A stretch of DNA of 53,013 nucleotides from Sphingobacteriales bacterium (GCA_024640465.1 JAHEEX010000003.1:1-53013), one strand, 5' to 3'. Positions 41,026 to 48,929 are shown, counted from the first letter of the stretch. The notes: generated by a model not told the origin, from the sequence alone. Program-made: numbers and translations.

Positions 41026-42183
41026 ATGAAAAGATTTATGTCGAAACTCTCTTTGGGAGTAGTGTGTCTTATTTCTGCCATCGGAACCTATGCGCAAACA
41101 ACAGACCCGATAAATGTTGTAACATCAGCGGTCCCTTTTCTTCGGATCTCACCGGATGCCCGTGCGGGCGGTATGGGTGACCTTGCCGTGGCTACTTCTC
41201 CGGATGCTAATGCACAGTTTTATAACCTGTCTAAATATGCTTTTGCAGAAAGCAAAGGTGCTGTAGCGCTAACTTATACTCCATGGCTGAAAGAACTTGG
41301 ACTGAATGATGTATACCTGACCACCCTTGCCGGGTATTATAAGTTTGATGATGTTCAGGCCGTTTCAGGTTCTCTCAGGTATTTCAGCTTGGGTAATATT
41401 CAATTCACGGATAACCTTGGAAACGACCTCAATTCGTTCCGTCCAAGGGAATTTGCCATTGATGCGGGTTACTCACGGAAACTTTCAGACAACCTGAGTT
41501 TAGGTGTGGCATTACGTTATATTAATTCAAACCTTGCCGGTGGTGCTTCTGTAAATGGCGTATCCTACAAGGCCGGGCAATCTGTAGCGGGTGATATCAC
41601 CCTTTTCTATACAACCATGAAAGACAATGGAACAGGATGGAATTTTGGCGCTGCTTTCACCAACCTCGGAACCAAGATCGGATATACGGATGATGCTTCT
41701 CAAAAAGATTTTATTCCTGCCAATATGGGATTAGGAGCAGTGTATACCAAGACATTTAACGAAGTAAATAAAGTTTCTTTTGGACTGGACATTATGAAGC
41801 TGATGGTTCCAACTCCGCCGGCATTGGGTGATTCAGCAGGCCTTGCAGAATATCGCAGCCAGGGTGTTGTGCCCAGTTGGTTCACTTCTTTTGCTGATGC
41901 CCCGGGAGGTTTCAGTGAAGAACTCCAGGAGTTTTATTTTGCATTGGGTGGTGAATATTGGTACAATAACCAGTTCGCATTCAGGGCAGGTTATTTTTAT
42001 GAAAATGAAAATAAGGGTAACCGCCAATACTTCTCCATGGGTGCGGGTATCAAGTACAATATTTTTGGTTTGAATTTTTCTTACCTGATCCCTTCAGGCT
42101 CTGGTGTAAACAGGAACCCTTTGTCTAATACCATCCGCTTTAGCCTGGTATTTGATTTTGACGGGTCAGGTGGGAATGAATAA
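41026..42183 (+). CDS. porV: Type IX secretion system outer-membrane shuttle protein PorV
   Basis: This is an outer-membrane beta-barrel protein of 385 residues (also called LptO/PG27-like) that carries T9SS cargo from the translocon to the PorU sortase. The signal peptide MSKLSLGVVCLISAIGTYAQ begins at residue 5. The mature part begins with the family hallmark VVTSAVPFLRISPDARAGGM and GDLAVATSPDANAQFYN. The alternating barrel strands end with the typical TIRFSLVFDFDG. Length and order fit known PorV proteins. The start at 41026 is chosen over the second ATG 12 bases later, though either is possible. The porU-porV order is conserved in gliding Bacteroidota. A terminator follows at 42208-42248. 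Confidence 0.95.
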   Translation: MKRFMSKLSLGVVCLISAIGTYAQTTDPINVVTSAVPFLRISPDARAGGMGDLAVATSPDANAQFYNLSKYAFAESKGAVALTYTPWLKELGLNDVYLTTLAGYYKFDDVQAVSGSLRYFSLGNIQFTDNLGNDLNSFRPREFAIDAGYSRKLSDNLSLGVALRYINSNLAGGASVNGVSYKAGQSVAGDITLFYTTMKDNGTGWNFGAAFTNLGTKIGYTDDASQKDFIPANMGLGAVYTKTFNEVNKVSFGLDIMKLMVPTPPALGDSAGLAEYRSQGVVPSWFTSFADAPGGFSEELQEFYFALGGEYWYNNQFAFRAGYFYENENKGNRQYFSMGAGIKYNIFGLNFSYLIPSGSGVNRNPLSNTIRFSLVFDFDGSGGNE

Positions 42184-42207
42184 TTGATTTATACTTTTTT
42201 CAAAGCG

Positions 42208-42248
42208 AAAGCCACTTTGCGCCATTGCGGTGAAGAGTGGCTTTTTTG
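42208..42248 (+). terminator. Terminator after porV with a family A word in its loop
   Basis: AAAGCCACT and AGTGGCTTT form a nine-base-pair stem followed by a run of six T residues (42242-42247), 25 bases after the porV stop codon. The loop (TTGCGCCATTGCGGTGAAG) contains the words TTTGCGCCATTG and GCGGT of repeat family A, so the repeat seems to have been adopted into a terminator. Confidence 0.85.
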
Positions 42249-42276
42249 TTTTATTTTCATGCATATAAATACGCTT

Positions 42277-42753
42277 ATGTCATTTAGAATCGGCTTTGGT
42301 GTTGACTTTCATCAGTTGGTAGCAGGACGCGACCTTTGGATAGGTGGAGTAAAAGTGCCCTTTCACCTTGGAGCAAAAGGGCACAGTGATGCGGATGTAT
42401 TATTACATGCCATTTGTGATGCCATGCTCGGTGCAGCGGCACTGGGGGATATTGGTGTTCATTTCCCGGATACCAGCGCTGATTTCAAAAATATAGACAG
42501 TAAGATATTATTAGCAAGAAGCATGGATTTGATTGCGGCAAAAGGTTATAAAGTGGTGAATGTAGATAGTACACTTTGCCTCGAAGAGCCTAAAATAAAA
42601 CCTTATGTGCCGGAGATGCAACAGGTGATCAGTGGTATCCTTCAACTTGAATTAGATGCGGTTTCGGTTAAAGCAACCACCACAGAGAAAATGGGTTTTG
42701 TGGGGCGTGGAGAGGGGCTGGTGGCCTATGCTTCGGTCTTGCTTACCCGGTAG
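42277..42753 (+). CDS. ispF: 2-C-methyl-D-erythritol 2,4-cyclodiphosphate synthase
   Basis: This is an enzyme of 158 residues of the non-mevalonate isoprenoid pathway. It converts CDP-methylerythritol 2-phosphate to the cyclic diphosphate. The metal site is seen in [12 protein letters not shown] (DxH), and the conserved segments [40 protein letters not shown] and FPDT are present. TTEKMGF...GEGLVAYA is at the end. The frame is open from 42184, but that part contains the porV terminator. ATG 42277 (MSFRIGFG) gives the normal length, with an ATG six codons earlier (42259) as the alternative. It is a trimer in known homologues. Other isoprenoid genes are not in the window. Confidence 0.95.
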   Translation: MSFRIGFGVDFHQLVAGRDLWIGGVKVPFHLGAKGHSDADVLLHAICDAMLGAAALGDIGVHFPDTSADFKNIDSKILLARSMDLIAAKGYKVVNVDSTLCLEEPKIKPYVPEMQQVISGILQLELDAVSVKATTTEKMGFVGRGEGLVAYASVLLTR

Positions 42754-42790
42754 TTTTTTCCACTTTCTTTTAATCGTATACAAATTTTGA

Positions 42791-42879
42791 CACAGATACC
42801 ACTGTAGAACAGCCGGAAAATACAAATACAGAAAAAATCTGGTATTTCTTCCGGCTGTTTTTCTGTGTATTCTGTGGCT
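42791..42879. repeat. Large hairpin with CACAG/ACACAG words (family D) between ispF and dut
   Basis: AACAGCCGGAA at 42809-42819 pairs perfectly with TTCCGGCTGTT at 42849-42859, and CACAGA at 42791-42796 can pair with TCTGTG at 42862-42867. The right part, 42855-42879, read on the minus strand matches 52745-52769 at 23 of 25 bases (both contain ATACACAGAAAAACAG). The hairpin could terminate ispF transcription, although no long T-run follows directly (TTTTTC only). Confidence 0.7.
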
Positions 42880-42982
42880 AATTTTTCATGACAATTTTAT
42901 TCAAAGCTTTTAGTTGCTATTTTCCCTTTGTGGTTAAACCAACTTTTTCCATCCTTTAACGCTGTTTTCCCCTCAAGTCCGT

Positions 42983-42990
42983 TAATTTTG
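42983..42990 (+). promoter_or_regulatory. Candidate -7 box directly upstream of dut
   Basis: TAATTTTG matches TAnnTTTG and ends four bases before the dut ATG at 42995. As with murF, transcription from it would give an almost leaderless message. The -33 element is not clear. Confidence 0.35.
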
Positions 42991-42994
42991 CGCC

Positions 42995-43438
42995 ATGTCT
43001 GAATTAACCATCCGTATTATCAATCAATCCGTTAATCCCCTGCCGGTTTATGCAACGGATGGGTCTTCCGGAATGGATTTGCGGGCTTCACTTGATGCAG
43101 ATATTGTATTGGCACCCCTGGAAAGGTGCCTGGTGCCAACCGGTTTGTTTCTGGAGATCCCTACAGGATTTGAAGCACAGATAAGGCCAAGAAGCGGACT
43201 TGCCATAAAACAGGGTTTAACCTGTTTGAATACACCAGGTACTATTGATGCAGATTACAGGGGGGAAATAAAAGTGATCCTGGTTAATTTGTCTGCAGAA
43301 GTACAGCATATCCATCATGGCGACCGCATAGCTCAAATGGTTTTCCAGAAAGTGGAAAAAGTAAACTGGATGGAGGTTTTGGAGATCAGTGAAACAGGCA
43401 GAAGTGCAGGTGGTTTTGGCCATACAGGGAAACAATAA
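42995..43438 (+). CDS. dut: dUTP pyrophosphatase
   Basis: This is a cytoplasmic enzyme of 147 residues that hydrolyses dUTP to dUMP, keeping uracil out of DNA and supplying dTMP synthesis. All five trimeric dUTPase motifs are visible: GSSGMDLRA (1), [11 protein letters not shown] (2), [17 protein letters not shown] (3, with the catalytic Asp), [12 protein letters not shown] (4), and [11 protein letters not shown] (5, the glycine-rich tail that closes on the substrate). The length is typical. It is followed at 17 bases by the DUF4292 lipoprotein gene on the same strand, probably in one transcript. Confidence 0.96.
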   Translation: MSELTIRIINQSVNPLPVYATDGSSGMDLRASLDADIVLAPLERCLVPTGLFLEIPTGFEAQIRPRSGLAIKQGLTCLNTPGTIDADYRGEIKVILVNLSAEVQHIHHGDRIAQMVFQKVEKVNWMEVLEISETGRSAGGFGHTGKQ

Positions 43439-43455
43439 TTGTTATCATCGCAATC

Positions 43456-44265
43456 ATGAAAATATTCACTTTTTTATTTCTTGTTTTGACCCTGGCTGCC
43501 GGATGTCGTTCAACCAAAAAGATATCCTCCACCATGACTATTAAAGAAGATACAGCCATTATAGTTCAAAACCCGGCTGAATCGGATTCAGTTAAAATTA
43601 TAAAGGAGGCATTTGGGAAGATCGAAAAAAATCATATTGACTTCAGCACTTTTTCTGCAAAAGTGAAGATGGATTATAAAGACAGCAAGGACCGGAATTA
43701 TGATTTCAATGCGTTTATTCGCATTAAAAAAGACAGCATTATCTGGGTCTCTGTTATAGCTGCCCTGGGCATCGAGGCCTTCAGGGTAATGATCACGCCG
43801 GATAGTGTGATGATACAGGATAAGCTGAACAAGACCATCCAGTATCAAACGGTTTCTTATTTGAAAGAGATAACACAGCTGCCATTTGACTTTAGCACTT
43901 TACAGGACCTGATCATTGGTAACCCGGTGTATGTAACCGGCGAAGTAAAAATGTATAAGGATGATGGGAACCTTGTAACCATGTCTATGTTGGGAACTTT
44001 ATTTAAACACCTGATGACCTTTGACAAGAACCAGTTTAACCTGATGTTCAGTAAGCTGGATGATGTGGACCTTGCAAGAAGCAGATCAGCGAACCTGGCA
44101 TATGATAAATATGAAGCCAATGGCAAATGGCAGTTCGCCACTGTAAGGCGTATCACTGTTGCAGAAAAAACAAGAGTGGATGTAGATATGGAGTTCAAGC
44201 AAGTGGAATTTGATAAACCACAGAACTATCCTTTCTCTGTTCCGCGTAATTACAAATTGAAGTAA
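43456..44265 (+). CDS. DUF4292 lipoprotein
   Basis: This is a lipoprotein of 269 residues with signal MKIFTFLFLVLTLAAGC (lipobox LAAGC). The body matches the DUF4292 pattern known from Bacteroidota: FSTFSAKVKMDYKDSKDRNY, DSIIWVSVIAALGIEAFRVM, ITPDSVMIQDKLNKTIQYQT and LQDLIIGNPVYV. The beta-rich pattern recalls LolA/outer-membrane lipoprotein carriers, but no function is established. The gene stands between dut and an envC-like gene on the same strand. The pairing with the M23-like gene suggests a role in envelope maintenance (inference). Confidence 0.85.
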   Translation: MKIFTFLFLVLTLAAGCRSTKKISSTMTIKEDTAIIVQNPAESDSVKIIKEAFGKIEKNHIDFSTFSAKVKMDYKDSKDRNYDFNAFIRIKKDSIIWVSVIAALGIEAFRVMITPDSVMIQDKLNKTIQYQTVSYLKEITQLPFDFSTLQDLIIGNPVYVTGEVKMYKDDGNLVTMSMLGTLFKHLMTFDKNQFNLMFSKLDDVDLARSRSANLAYDKYEANGKWQFATVRRITVAEKTRVDVDMEFKQVEFDKPQNYPFSVPRNYKLK

Positions 44266-44349
44266 TTTTAACAAAACTGGAGGCAATATCCCGCTTCATT
44301 TACGTTTGATGAAACGGGTAATTCCATGTAAACCTCAAAAGATTCCGGC

Positions 44350-45642
44350 ATGCAAATCCTACGATTGATCGCTTTTTTCCTGTTTATGATCCCTGCGCTG
44401 CACCTGTCGTTACAGGGACAAACAAGGGAAGAACTGGAGAAAAAAAGAAAAGAAATCCAGCAGGAAATTGAAGAATTACAAAGGGCCCAAAGTGCCATCA
44501 GTAAAGACAAGAAAGCCAGCCTTGGCCAGCTAAACCTGATCCAGAGCAAATTGCAGAAGAGAAATGCGGTGATCGACAATATCAATTCCCAGGTCAGGCT
44601 TATTGATAATAATATCTATAATAATAACCGCGAGATATATCGCCTGCAAAAACAGATCGATACCCTTAAAGAGCATTACGGAAGGACCATTGAATATGCC
44701 TATAAGAACCGGAGTAATTATGATATGCTCAATTTCATTTTCACTTCCACCAGTTTCAATGACGCCGTTAAAAGGATATCCTACCTCAAGAGTTACCGGA
44801 CTTACAGGGACGACCAGGTAGCTAATATCAATAAAACAAAAGCGACACTTGAAAACCGGATAGCCACACTGTCGGAAAATAAAAAAGAAAAAAGCCAGGT
44901 GCTTGTAGAACAAAGCAAACAAATGAAGATCCTGGAAGAAGAAAAAAAAGAAAAGAGTGGATTTGTGAATAAATTGAAGTCAAGGGAAAAGGAACTGGAG
45001 AAGGAAATGGCGGCTAAAAAAAGAGTTGAACGGAATCTGCAAAATGCCATTGCGTCTATTGTTCGCCGTGAGATTGAAGCCGCACGTAAAAAAGCAGCTG
45101 ATGATGCCAGAAAGCTTGCGGAAGCAAATGCAGCAAAGCCTAAAACCAATGCACCAGAGGCAGCTGCTCCAAAGAATACACCCAGTGTACGGAAAGCTAC
45201 CCCACTGGAAAGCACACCCGAAGTAACCCGCGTTTCTGTGGGGTTTGAAAATAACCGCCGTAACCTGCCATGGCCGGTGGATAAGGCCAATGTTACATCA
45301 GGTTTCGGTAAGAAAAAGATCGAAGGGACAACGCTTGTTGAAGATAATATAGGACTTACCATTGGTACGCAGGAAGGGATAGCGGTGAAGGCTGTGTTTG
45401 AAGGAATTGTTTCATCTATATATGATGTTGCAGGCAGTCAGACCGTCACCATCAAGCATGGTAAATATTTTACAACCTATTATAACCTTACAGGGGTTAA
45501 TGTTTCCAAAGGCCAGGAAGTTAAAATGGGCCAGGTGATTGGCAAGGCGGGCGTTAATGATGATGGCGACGGAGAGATATTGTTTGTTGTGAACAACGAG
45601 GCAACATTTGTTGATCCGCAGTTGTGGTTGAAGTCTAAATAA
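44350..45642 (+). CDS. EnvC-like murein hydrolase activator (degenerate LytM/M23 domain)
   Basis: This is an exported protein of 430 residues with signal LIAFFLFMIPALHLSLQGQ. Two long coiled-coil stretches lie at about 20-110 (REELEKKRKEIQQEIEELQR) and about 155-260 (EKKEKSGFVNKLKSREKELE, RREIEAARKKAADDARKLAE). An Ala/Pro/Lys linker follows, then a LytM domain at about 300-430 (WPVDKANVTSGFGKKKIEGT). The zinc ligands of active M23 enzymes are largely missing. The HxxxD position reads NIGLTIG, and the HxH position reads TYYNL, with only KHGKYF keeping one histidine. This is the situation in EnvC, which activates amidases rather than cutting peptidoglycan. It probably helps daughter-cell separation. 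It follows DUF4292 by 84 bases. Confidence 0.9.
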   Translation: MQILRLIAFFLFMIPALHLSLQGQTREELEKKRKEIQQEIEELQRAQSAISKDKKASLGQLNLIQSKLQKRNAVIDNINSQVRLIDNNIYNNNREIYRLQKQIDTLKEHYGRTIEYAYKNRSNYDMLNFIFTSTSFNDAVKRISYLKSYRTYRDDQVANINKTKATLENRIATLSENKKEKSQVLVEQSKQMKILEEEKKEKSGFVNKLKSREKELEKEMAAKKRVERNLQNAIASIVRREIEAARKKAADDARKLAEANAAKPKTNAPEAAAPKNTPSVRKATPLESTPEVTRVSVGFENNRRNLPWPVDKANVTSGFGKKKIEGTTLVEDNIGLTIGTQEGIAVKAVFEGIVSSIYDVAGSQTVTIKHGKYFTTYYNLTGVNVSKGQEVKMGQVIGKAGVNDDGDGEILFVVNNEATFVDPQLWLKSK

Positions 45643-45649
45643 AAAATTT

Positions 45650-45697
45650 AACCGCAAAGACACAATGGCGCAAATTCCGTAACCCGGTCAGACCGGG
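45650..45697. repeat. Family A word array plus short hairpin between convergent envC-like gene and bshA
   Basis: TTAACCGCAAAGACACAATG followed by GCGCAAATT is a family A array read in reverse (AATTTGCGCCATTG...CTTTGCGGTTAA). It is followed by CCCGGT-CAG-ACCGGG at 45683-45697, a six-base-pair hairpin that may end one of the two convergent transcripts, though it lacks a T-run. Confidence 0.6.
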
Positions 45698-45707
45698 ATG
45701 CGACACC

Positions 45708-46841
45708 TCAGGCCAGCACTCCCGCAATTACTTTTTCATATAACTCTTCATACTGCGGAACGATATTGGAGATATCAAAACGCAAGGCCTGTGTTTGCGC
45801 ATTTTCTTTAAATGAAGCGAGTGTCTTGTCGTCTTTGAGAATACTGATCGCCTGTTTACTCATCCCTTCCACATCACCCACATTACTCATATAGCCATTC
45901 TTTCCCGGAATTATAATTTCGGGTAAACCACCCGCATTACTTGCTACAACCGGTGCGCCTCCTGCCATGGCTTCCAGCGCGGCAAGCCCGAAACTTTCAT
46001 ATTCTGAAGGAAGGAGAAACAGGTCTGAAATCACATAGATCTCTTCCATATCCTGTTGTTTGCCCACAAAACGAACATCATCACATATATCCAGTTCACG
46101 GCTCAATTCTTCTGCCATCGGGCGCTCAGGACCATCACCCACCAGCAGTAATTTAGAAGGGATCTCTTTCCTGACATTGGCGTAGATATGGATCACGTCT
46201 GTTATTCTTTTTATCTTACGGAAATTCGAAGCATGCAGTAGGATCCTTTCCCCGTTAGGTGCGATCACTTTACGAAAAGCATCAATAGGCTTTTTGCTGA
46301 AGCGTTTTATGTCCACAAAATTATGGATGACCTCAATCTCTTTTTCGATCTTGAAATTGGCAAAAGTTTCTTCCCGGAGGTTATCCGAAACCGCGGTGAT
46401 GGCATCGCTCTGGTTAATGGAAAAAGTTACAACAGGTGCATATGTTTTATCCTTTCCTACAAGGGTGATATCGGTGCCGTGCAGGGTAGTGATCACCGGT
46501 ATGCGGATATTTTCCTGTTCCAGGATCTTTTTAGCCATGTATGCTGCAGCTGCATGCGGAATAGCGTAATGCACATGCAAGAGGTCCAGGTGGTTATTCC
46601 GGATCACATCTACCATGGTACTGGCCAGGGCGGTCTCATATGGCGGAAAGTCAAAAAGCGGGTAAGTTGGAACCCTAACTTCATGATAAAAAATATTAGC
46701 GCTGAAACCGGTTAGGCGAACGGGTTGCTGATAGGTAATAAAATGGATATTATGTCCCTTATCGGCCAGTGCTTTTCCCAGTTCTGTAGCTAAAACGCCG
46801 CTTCCGCCAAATGTTGGATAACAAACAATCCCGATATTCAT
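45708..46841 (-). CDS. bshA: N-acetyl-alpha-D-glucosaminyl L-malate synthase
   Basis: This is a GT4-family glycosyltransferase of 377 residues for the first step of bacillithiol synthesis: UDP-GlcNAc plus L-malate gives GlcNAc-malate. The N-terminal Rossmann domain begins MNIGIVCYPTFGGSGVLATE, which is diagnostic for BshA. It continues with LLHVHYAIPHAAAAYMAKKI and TLHGTDITLVG. The C-terminal domain has VGDGPERPMAEELSREL, LLPSEYESFGLAALEAMAGG and PVVASNAGGLPEII, the nucleotide-sugar site. Length and motifs are normal. The gene is convergent with the envC-like gene and divergent from the small protein gene at 46987. bshB and bshC are not in the window. Confidence 0.95.
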   Translation of the reverse strand: MNIGIVCYPTFGGSGVLATELGKALADKGHNIHFITYQQPVRLTGFSANIFYHEVRVPTYPLFDFPPYETALASTMVDVIRNNHLDLLHVHYAIPHAAAAYMAKKILEQENIRIPVITTLHGTDITLVGKDKTYAPVVTFSINQSDAITAVSDNLREETFANFKIEKEIEVIHNFVDIKRFSKKPIDAFRKVIAPNGERILLHASNFRKIKRITDVIHIYANVRKEIPSKLLLVGDGPERPMAEELSRELDICDDVRFVGKQQDMEEIYVISDLFLLPSEYESFGLAALEAMAGGAPVVASNAGGLPEIIIPGKNGYMSNVGDVEGMSKQAISILKDDKTLASFKENAQTQALRFDISNIVPQYEELYEKVIAGVLA

Positions 46842-46986
46842 GACTGCAGTTTAAATGTGAGAACGAAGGTAAACATATAAATTTAGAAATATGTTGCGGT
46901 GCAATAGTATGAATATTCGTAAAAGCAGCCCCACCTTTGATCATATTTCACTAAGATTTATTACTTTGTTGACTCAAATTACGGTT

Positions 46987-47364
46987 ATGAGAAAAATGAT
47001 ATGGTCCATTGTTTTAATTCTTTTGGTCCTTGGCGCTGGGTTTGTCTACTGGAAGTTCTATTTTGTTTTCGGTGAAGGCGCAAAAGCAGGGGAATTGAAT
47101 TTCCTGGTAAAAAAAGGATATGTTTTCAAGACCTGGGAAGGTAAACTCATCCAATCGGGACTGCGGTCCAAGGCTGCTAATACCGTACAATCATACGACT
47201 TTGATTTTTCTGTAACCGATGAAGCTGTTGCGCAAAAATTATTGTCGAGTGAAGGAAAAATTTTCAACCTCCACTATAAAGAATATATGGGCGCGTTGCC
47301 ATGGAGGGGATATAGTAAATATGTGGTAGACAGTATTATTTCCATCACTGAGGTCACTCATTAA
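46987..47364 (+). CDS. Small membrane-anchored conserved protein (often mislabelled 6-phosphogluconate dehydrogenase)
   Basis: This is a protein of 125 residues from ATG 46987. The frame opens at 46891, but MRKMIWSIVLILLVLGAGFV starts a clear N-terminal anchor helix. The soluble part reads AGELNFLVKKGYVFKTWEGK, VQSYDFDFSVTDEAVAQKLL and NLHYKEYMGALPWRGYSKYV, a pattern I recall from small Bacteroidota proteins that databases tend to label 6-phosphogluconate dehydrogenase. There is no Rossmann fold or substrate motif here, and 125 residues is far too short for that enzyme, so the name should not be used. It lies 11 bases upstream of the M28 peptidase gene and is probably co-transcribed with it. 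Its function is unknown. Confidence 0.82.
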   Translation: MRKMIWSIVLILLVLGAGFVYWKFYFVFGEGAKAGELNFLVKKGYVFKTWEGKLIQSGLRSKAANTVQSYDFDFSVTDEAVAQKLLSSEGKIFNLHYKEYMGALPWRGYSKYVVDSIISITEVTH

Positions 47365-47375
47365 CCTAAAATCAT

Positions 47376-48758
47376 ATGCGAATATTCCGTTTAATTCCGG
47401 CAGTCCTGCTGGGTGTTTTTTTCATGCCCGTTGTGCATGCTCAATCCGCGGCTGATTCCATCGTACTTCGACGAATGGCAGATGATATACTGCGCAAGAA
47501 TGCTGCGTACGAAAACCTCCGTTTTCTTTGTAAGAAAGTGGGCTCCCGTTTGTCCGGTTCTGCAGGTGCTGAGAAAGCCGTTATAGAAACGGCTCGTATG
47601 CTTCGGGAGGCTGGTGCAGATACTGTTTATCTTCAGCCTTGCATGGTTCCACACTGGGTGCGGGGAGCAAAAGAAGAAGCTAATATTACACTCTCCAATG
47701 GCAAGACCTTCACTTTGAAAGCGGCCGCGCTGGGTAATTCTGTAGGAACACCGGCTAAAGGGATCAGTGCCCATATTATTGAAGTAAAGAATTTTGCTGA
47801 GTTGGATAACCTGGGTAAAGCCGGGGTAGAAGGAAAAATTGTTTTCTATAATTATCCGATGGACCCTACCAATGTGGCCACTTTCAGATCATATGGACAG
47901 GCTGGTGCATACCGGGGCAACGGACCATCTATGGCAGCAAAATATGGTGCCGTGGGTGTAATGATCCGGTCGCTGGCATCTAACGTAGACGATTACCCGC
48001 ACACTGGCGCAACCCGTTATAATGATTCATTTCCCAAATTACCGGCCATAGCCATCAGTACCCGTGATGCAGATTACCTGAGTGAGGCTTTGCAGAAAAA
48101 GCAGGTGACTAAGGCTTATTTCAAAACCAATGCGGAAATGTTGCCCGATGTTCAATCTTACAATGTAGTAGGGGAGATACGCGGCACTGAGTTTCCAGAT
48201 GAAATCATCACCGTAGGCGGCCATCTCGATAGCTGGGACCTGGCCGAAGGGGCGCATGACGACGGCACAGGATGTGTACAGAGCATTGAAGTTATTCGCG
48301 TAATGAAAGCCCTCGGCATTAAGCCAAAGCGAACCATACGTGCAGTAATGTTCATGAATGAGGAAAATGGGTTGAGAGGCGGTACAGCGTATGCAGAACA
48401 AGCCAAAAAAGAAAATAAGAAATTCATTTTTGCACTCGAAAGTGATGCCGGCGGATTTGTTCCCAGGGGATTTGGTGTTTCTGCAAACCCGGATCAGGCA
48501 GCAAAGATTTTTGCCTGGAAGTGGCTTTTTCAACCTTATGGTGCAGGTGATTTCACGTCAGGAGGTGGTGGTGCAGATATAGGACCGTTAAAGCCGTTAG
48601 GCACTGCCATGGCAGGGTTGAGCCCGGATTCACAGAGGTATTTTGATGTGCATCATGCATCTACTGATGTTTTTGAGGCCGTGAGTCCGAGGGAACTTAA
48701 TTTAGGGGCCATTGCTATGGCTGGTTTAATTTATTTGGTAAGTGAATATGGCCTATAA
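47376..48758 (+). CDS. Secreted M28 family zinc metallopeptidase with PA domain
   Basis: This is an exported peptidase of 460 residues, similar in layout to plasma glutamate carboxypeptidase (carboxypeptidase Q). The signal peptide ends at VVHAQS. An N-terminal catalytic part is interrupted by a PA-like domain (about 120-230, NLGKAGVEGKIVFYNYPMDP ... GPSMAAKYGAVGVMIRSLAS). The zinc site follows: TVGGHLDSWDLAEGAHDDGT (His and bridging Asp), FMNEENGLRGG (Glu pair), ESDAGGFVPRG (Asp) and VHHASTDVFEAV (His). All five expected ligands are present, so it should be active on small peptides in the periplasm or outside. It follows the small anchored protein by 11 bases. The exact specificity is unknown. 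Confidence 0.92.
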   Translation: MRIFRLIPAVLLGVFFMPVVHAQSAADSIVLRRMADDILRKNAAYENLRFLCKKVGSRLSGSAGAEKAVIETARMLREAGADTVYLQPCMVPHWVRGAKEEANITLSNGKTFTLKAAALGNSVGTPAKGISAHIIEVKNFAELDNLGKAGVEGKIVFYNYPMDPTNVATFRSYGQAGAYRGNGPSMAAKYGAVGVMIRSLASNVDDYPHTGATRYNDSFPKLPAIAISTRDADYLSEALQKKQVTKAYFKTNAEMLPDVQSYNVVGEIRGTEFPDEIITVGGHLDSWDLAEGAHDDGTGCVQSIEVIRVMKALGIKPKRTIRAVMFMNEENGLRGGTAYAEQAKKENKKFIFALESDAGGFVPRGFGVSANPDQAAKIFAWKWLFQPYGAGDFTSGGGGADIGPLKPLGTAMAGLSPDSQRYFDVHHASTDVFEAVSPRELNLGAIAMAGLIYLVSEYGL

Positions 48759-48760
48759 GG

Positions 48761-48793
48761 AGTCGGGAGTCTTTAGTCGGGAGTCAACAGTCG
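48761..48793. repeat. AGTCGGGAGT word array (family F)
   Basis: AGTCGGGAGTCTTTAGTCGG followed by GAGTCAACAGTCG starts two bases after the M28 peptidase stop codon. It repeats the word AGTCGGGAGT twice and AGTC a further two times. A reverse-orientation relative (CGACTCCCGATACTGTC) is at 465-481. Confidence 0.6.
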
Positions 48794-48873
48794 ATGCCCC
48801 GGTTCGTCTCTCCACGAACCGGAAAACGAGATGTTCACGAAGATGGTTCGTGAGGACACGAACCATGGCATCG
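48792..48873. repeat. Palindromic element folding as an exact three-way junction
   Basis: Outer arms CGATGCC (48792-48798) and GGCATCG (48867-48873) enclose two perfect hairpins. Hairpin 1 at 48799-48822 is CCGGTTCGT, loop CTCTCC, ACGAACCGG. Hairpin 2 at 48843-48866 is ATGGTTCGTG, loop AGGA, CACGAACCAT. Hairpin 1 starts on the base after the outer arm, and hairpin 2 ends on the base before it. They are joined by a 20-base linker (48823-48842). The shared core GGTTCGT/ACGAACC in both hairpins suggests a REP-type or small mobile palindrome family. It is not a tRNA. Confidence 0.8.
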
Positions 48874-48929
48874 TGGTGAAGTGAAAATGGACTCTGAATT
48901 TAACCGCAAAGAAAAGCATCTAGGACGCT

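Noticed and set aside
44802-45362. Minus-strand ORF of 186 codons rich in Ser, Phe and Leu
   Set aside because: It is the shadow of the Lys/Glu/Ala-rich coiled coil of the EnvC-like gene.
46987-47364. Annotation as 6-phosphogluconate dehydrogenase
   Set aside because: The protein has 125 residues with one anchor helix and no nucleotide-binding fold. The label appears to be a propagated error.
48792-48873. Possible tRNA because of the cloverleaf-like fold
   Set aside because: It has two hairpins and an outer stem of seven pairs, but lacks the conserved D-loop and T-loop bases, an anticodon arm and CCA-adjacent features.
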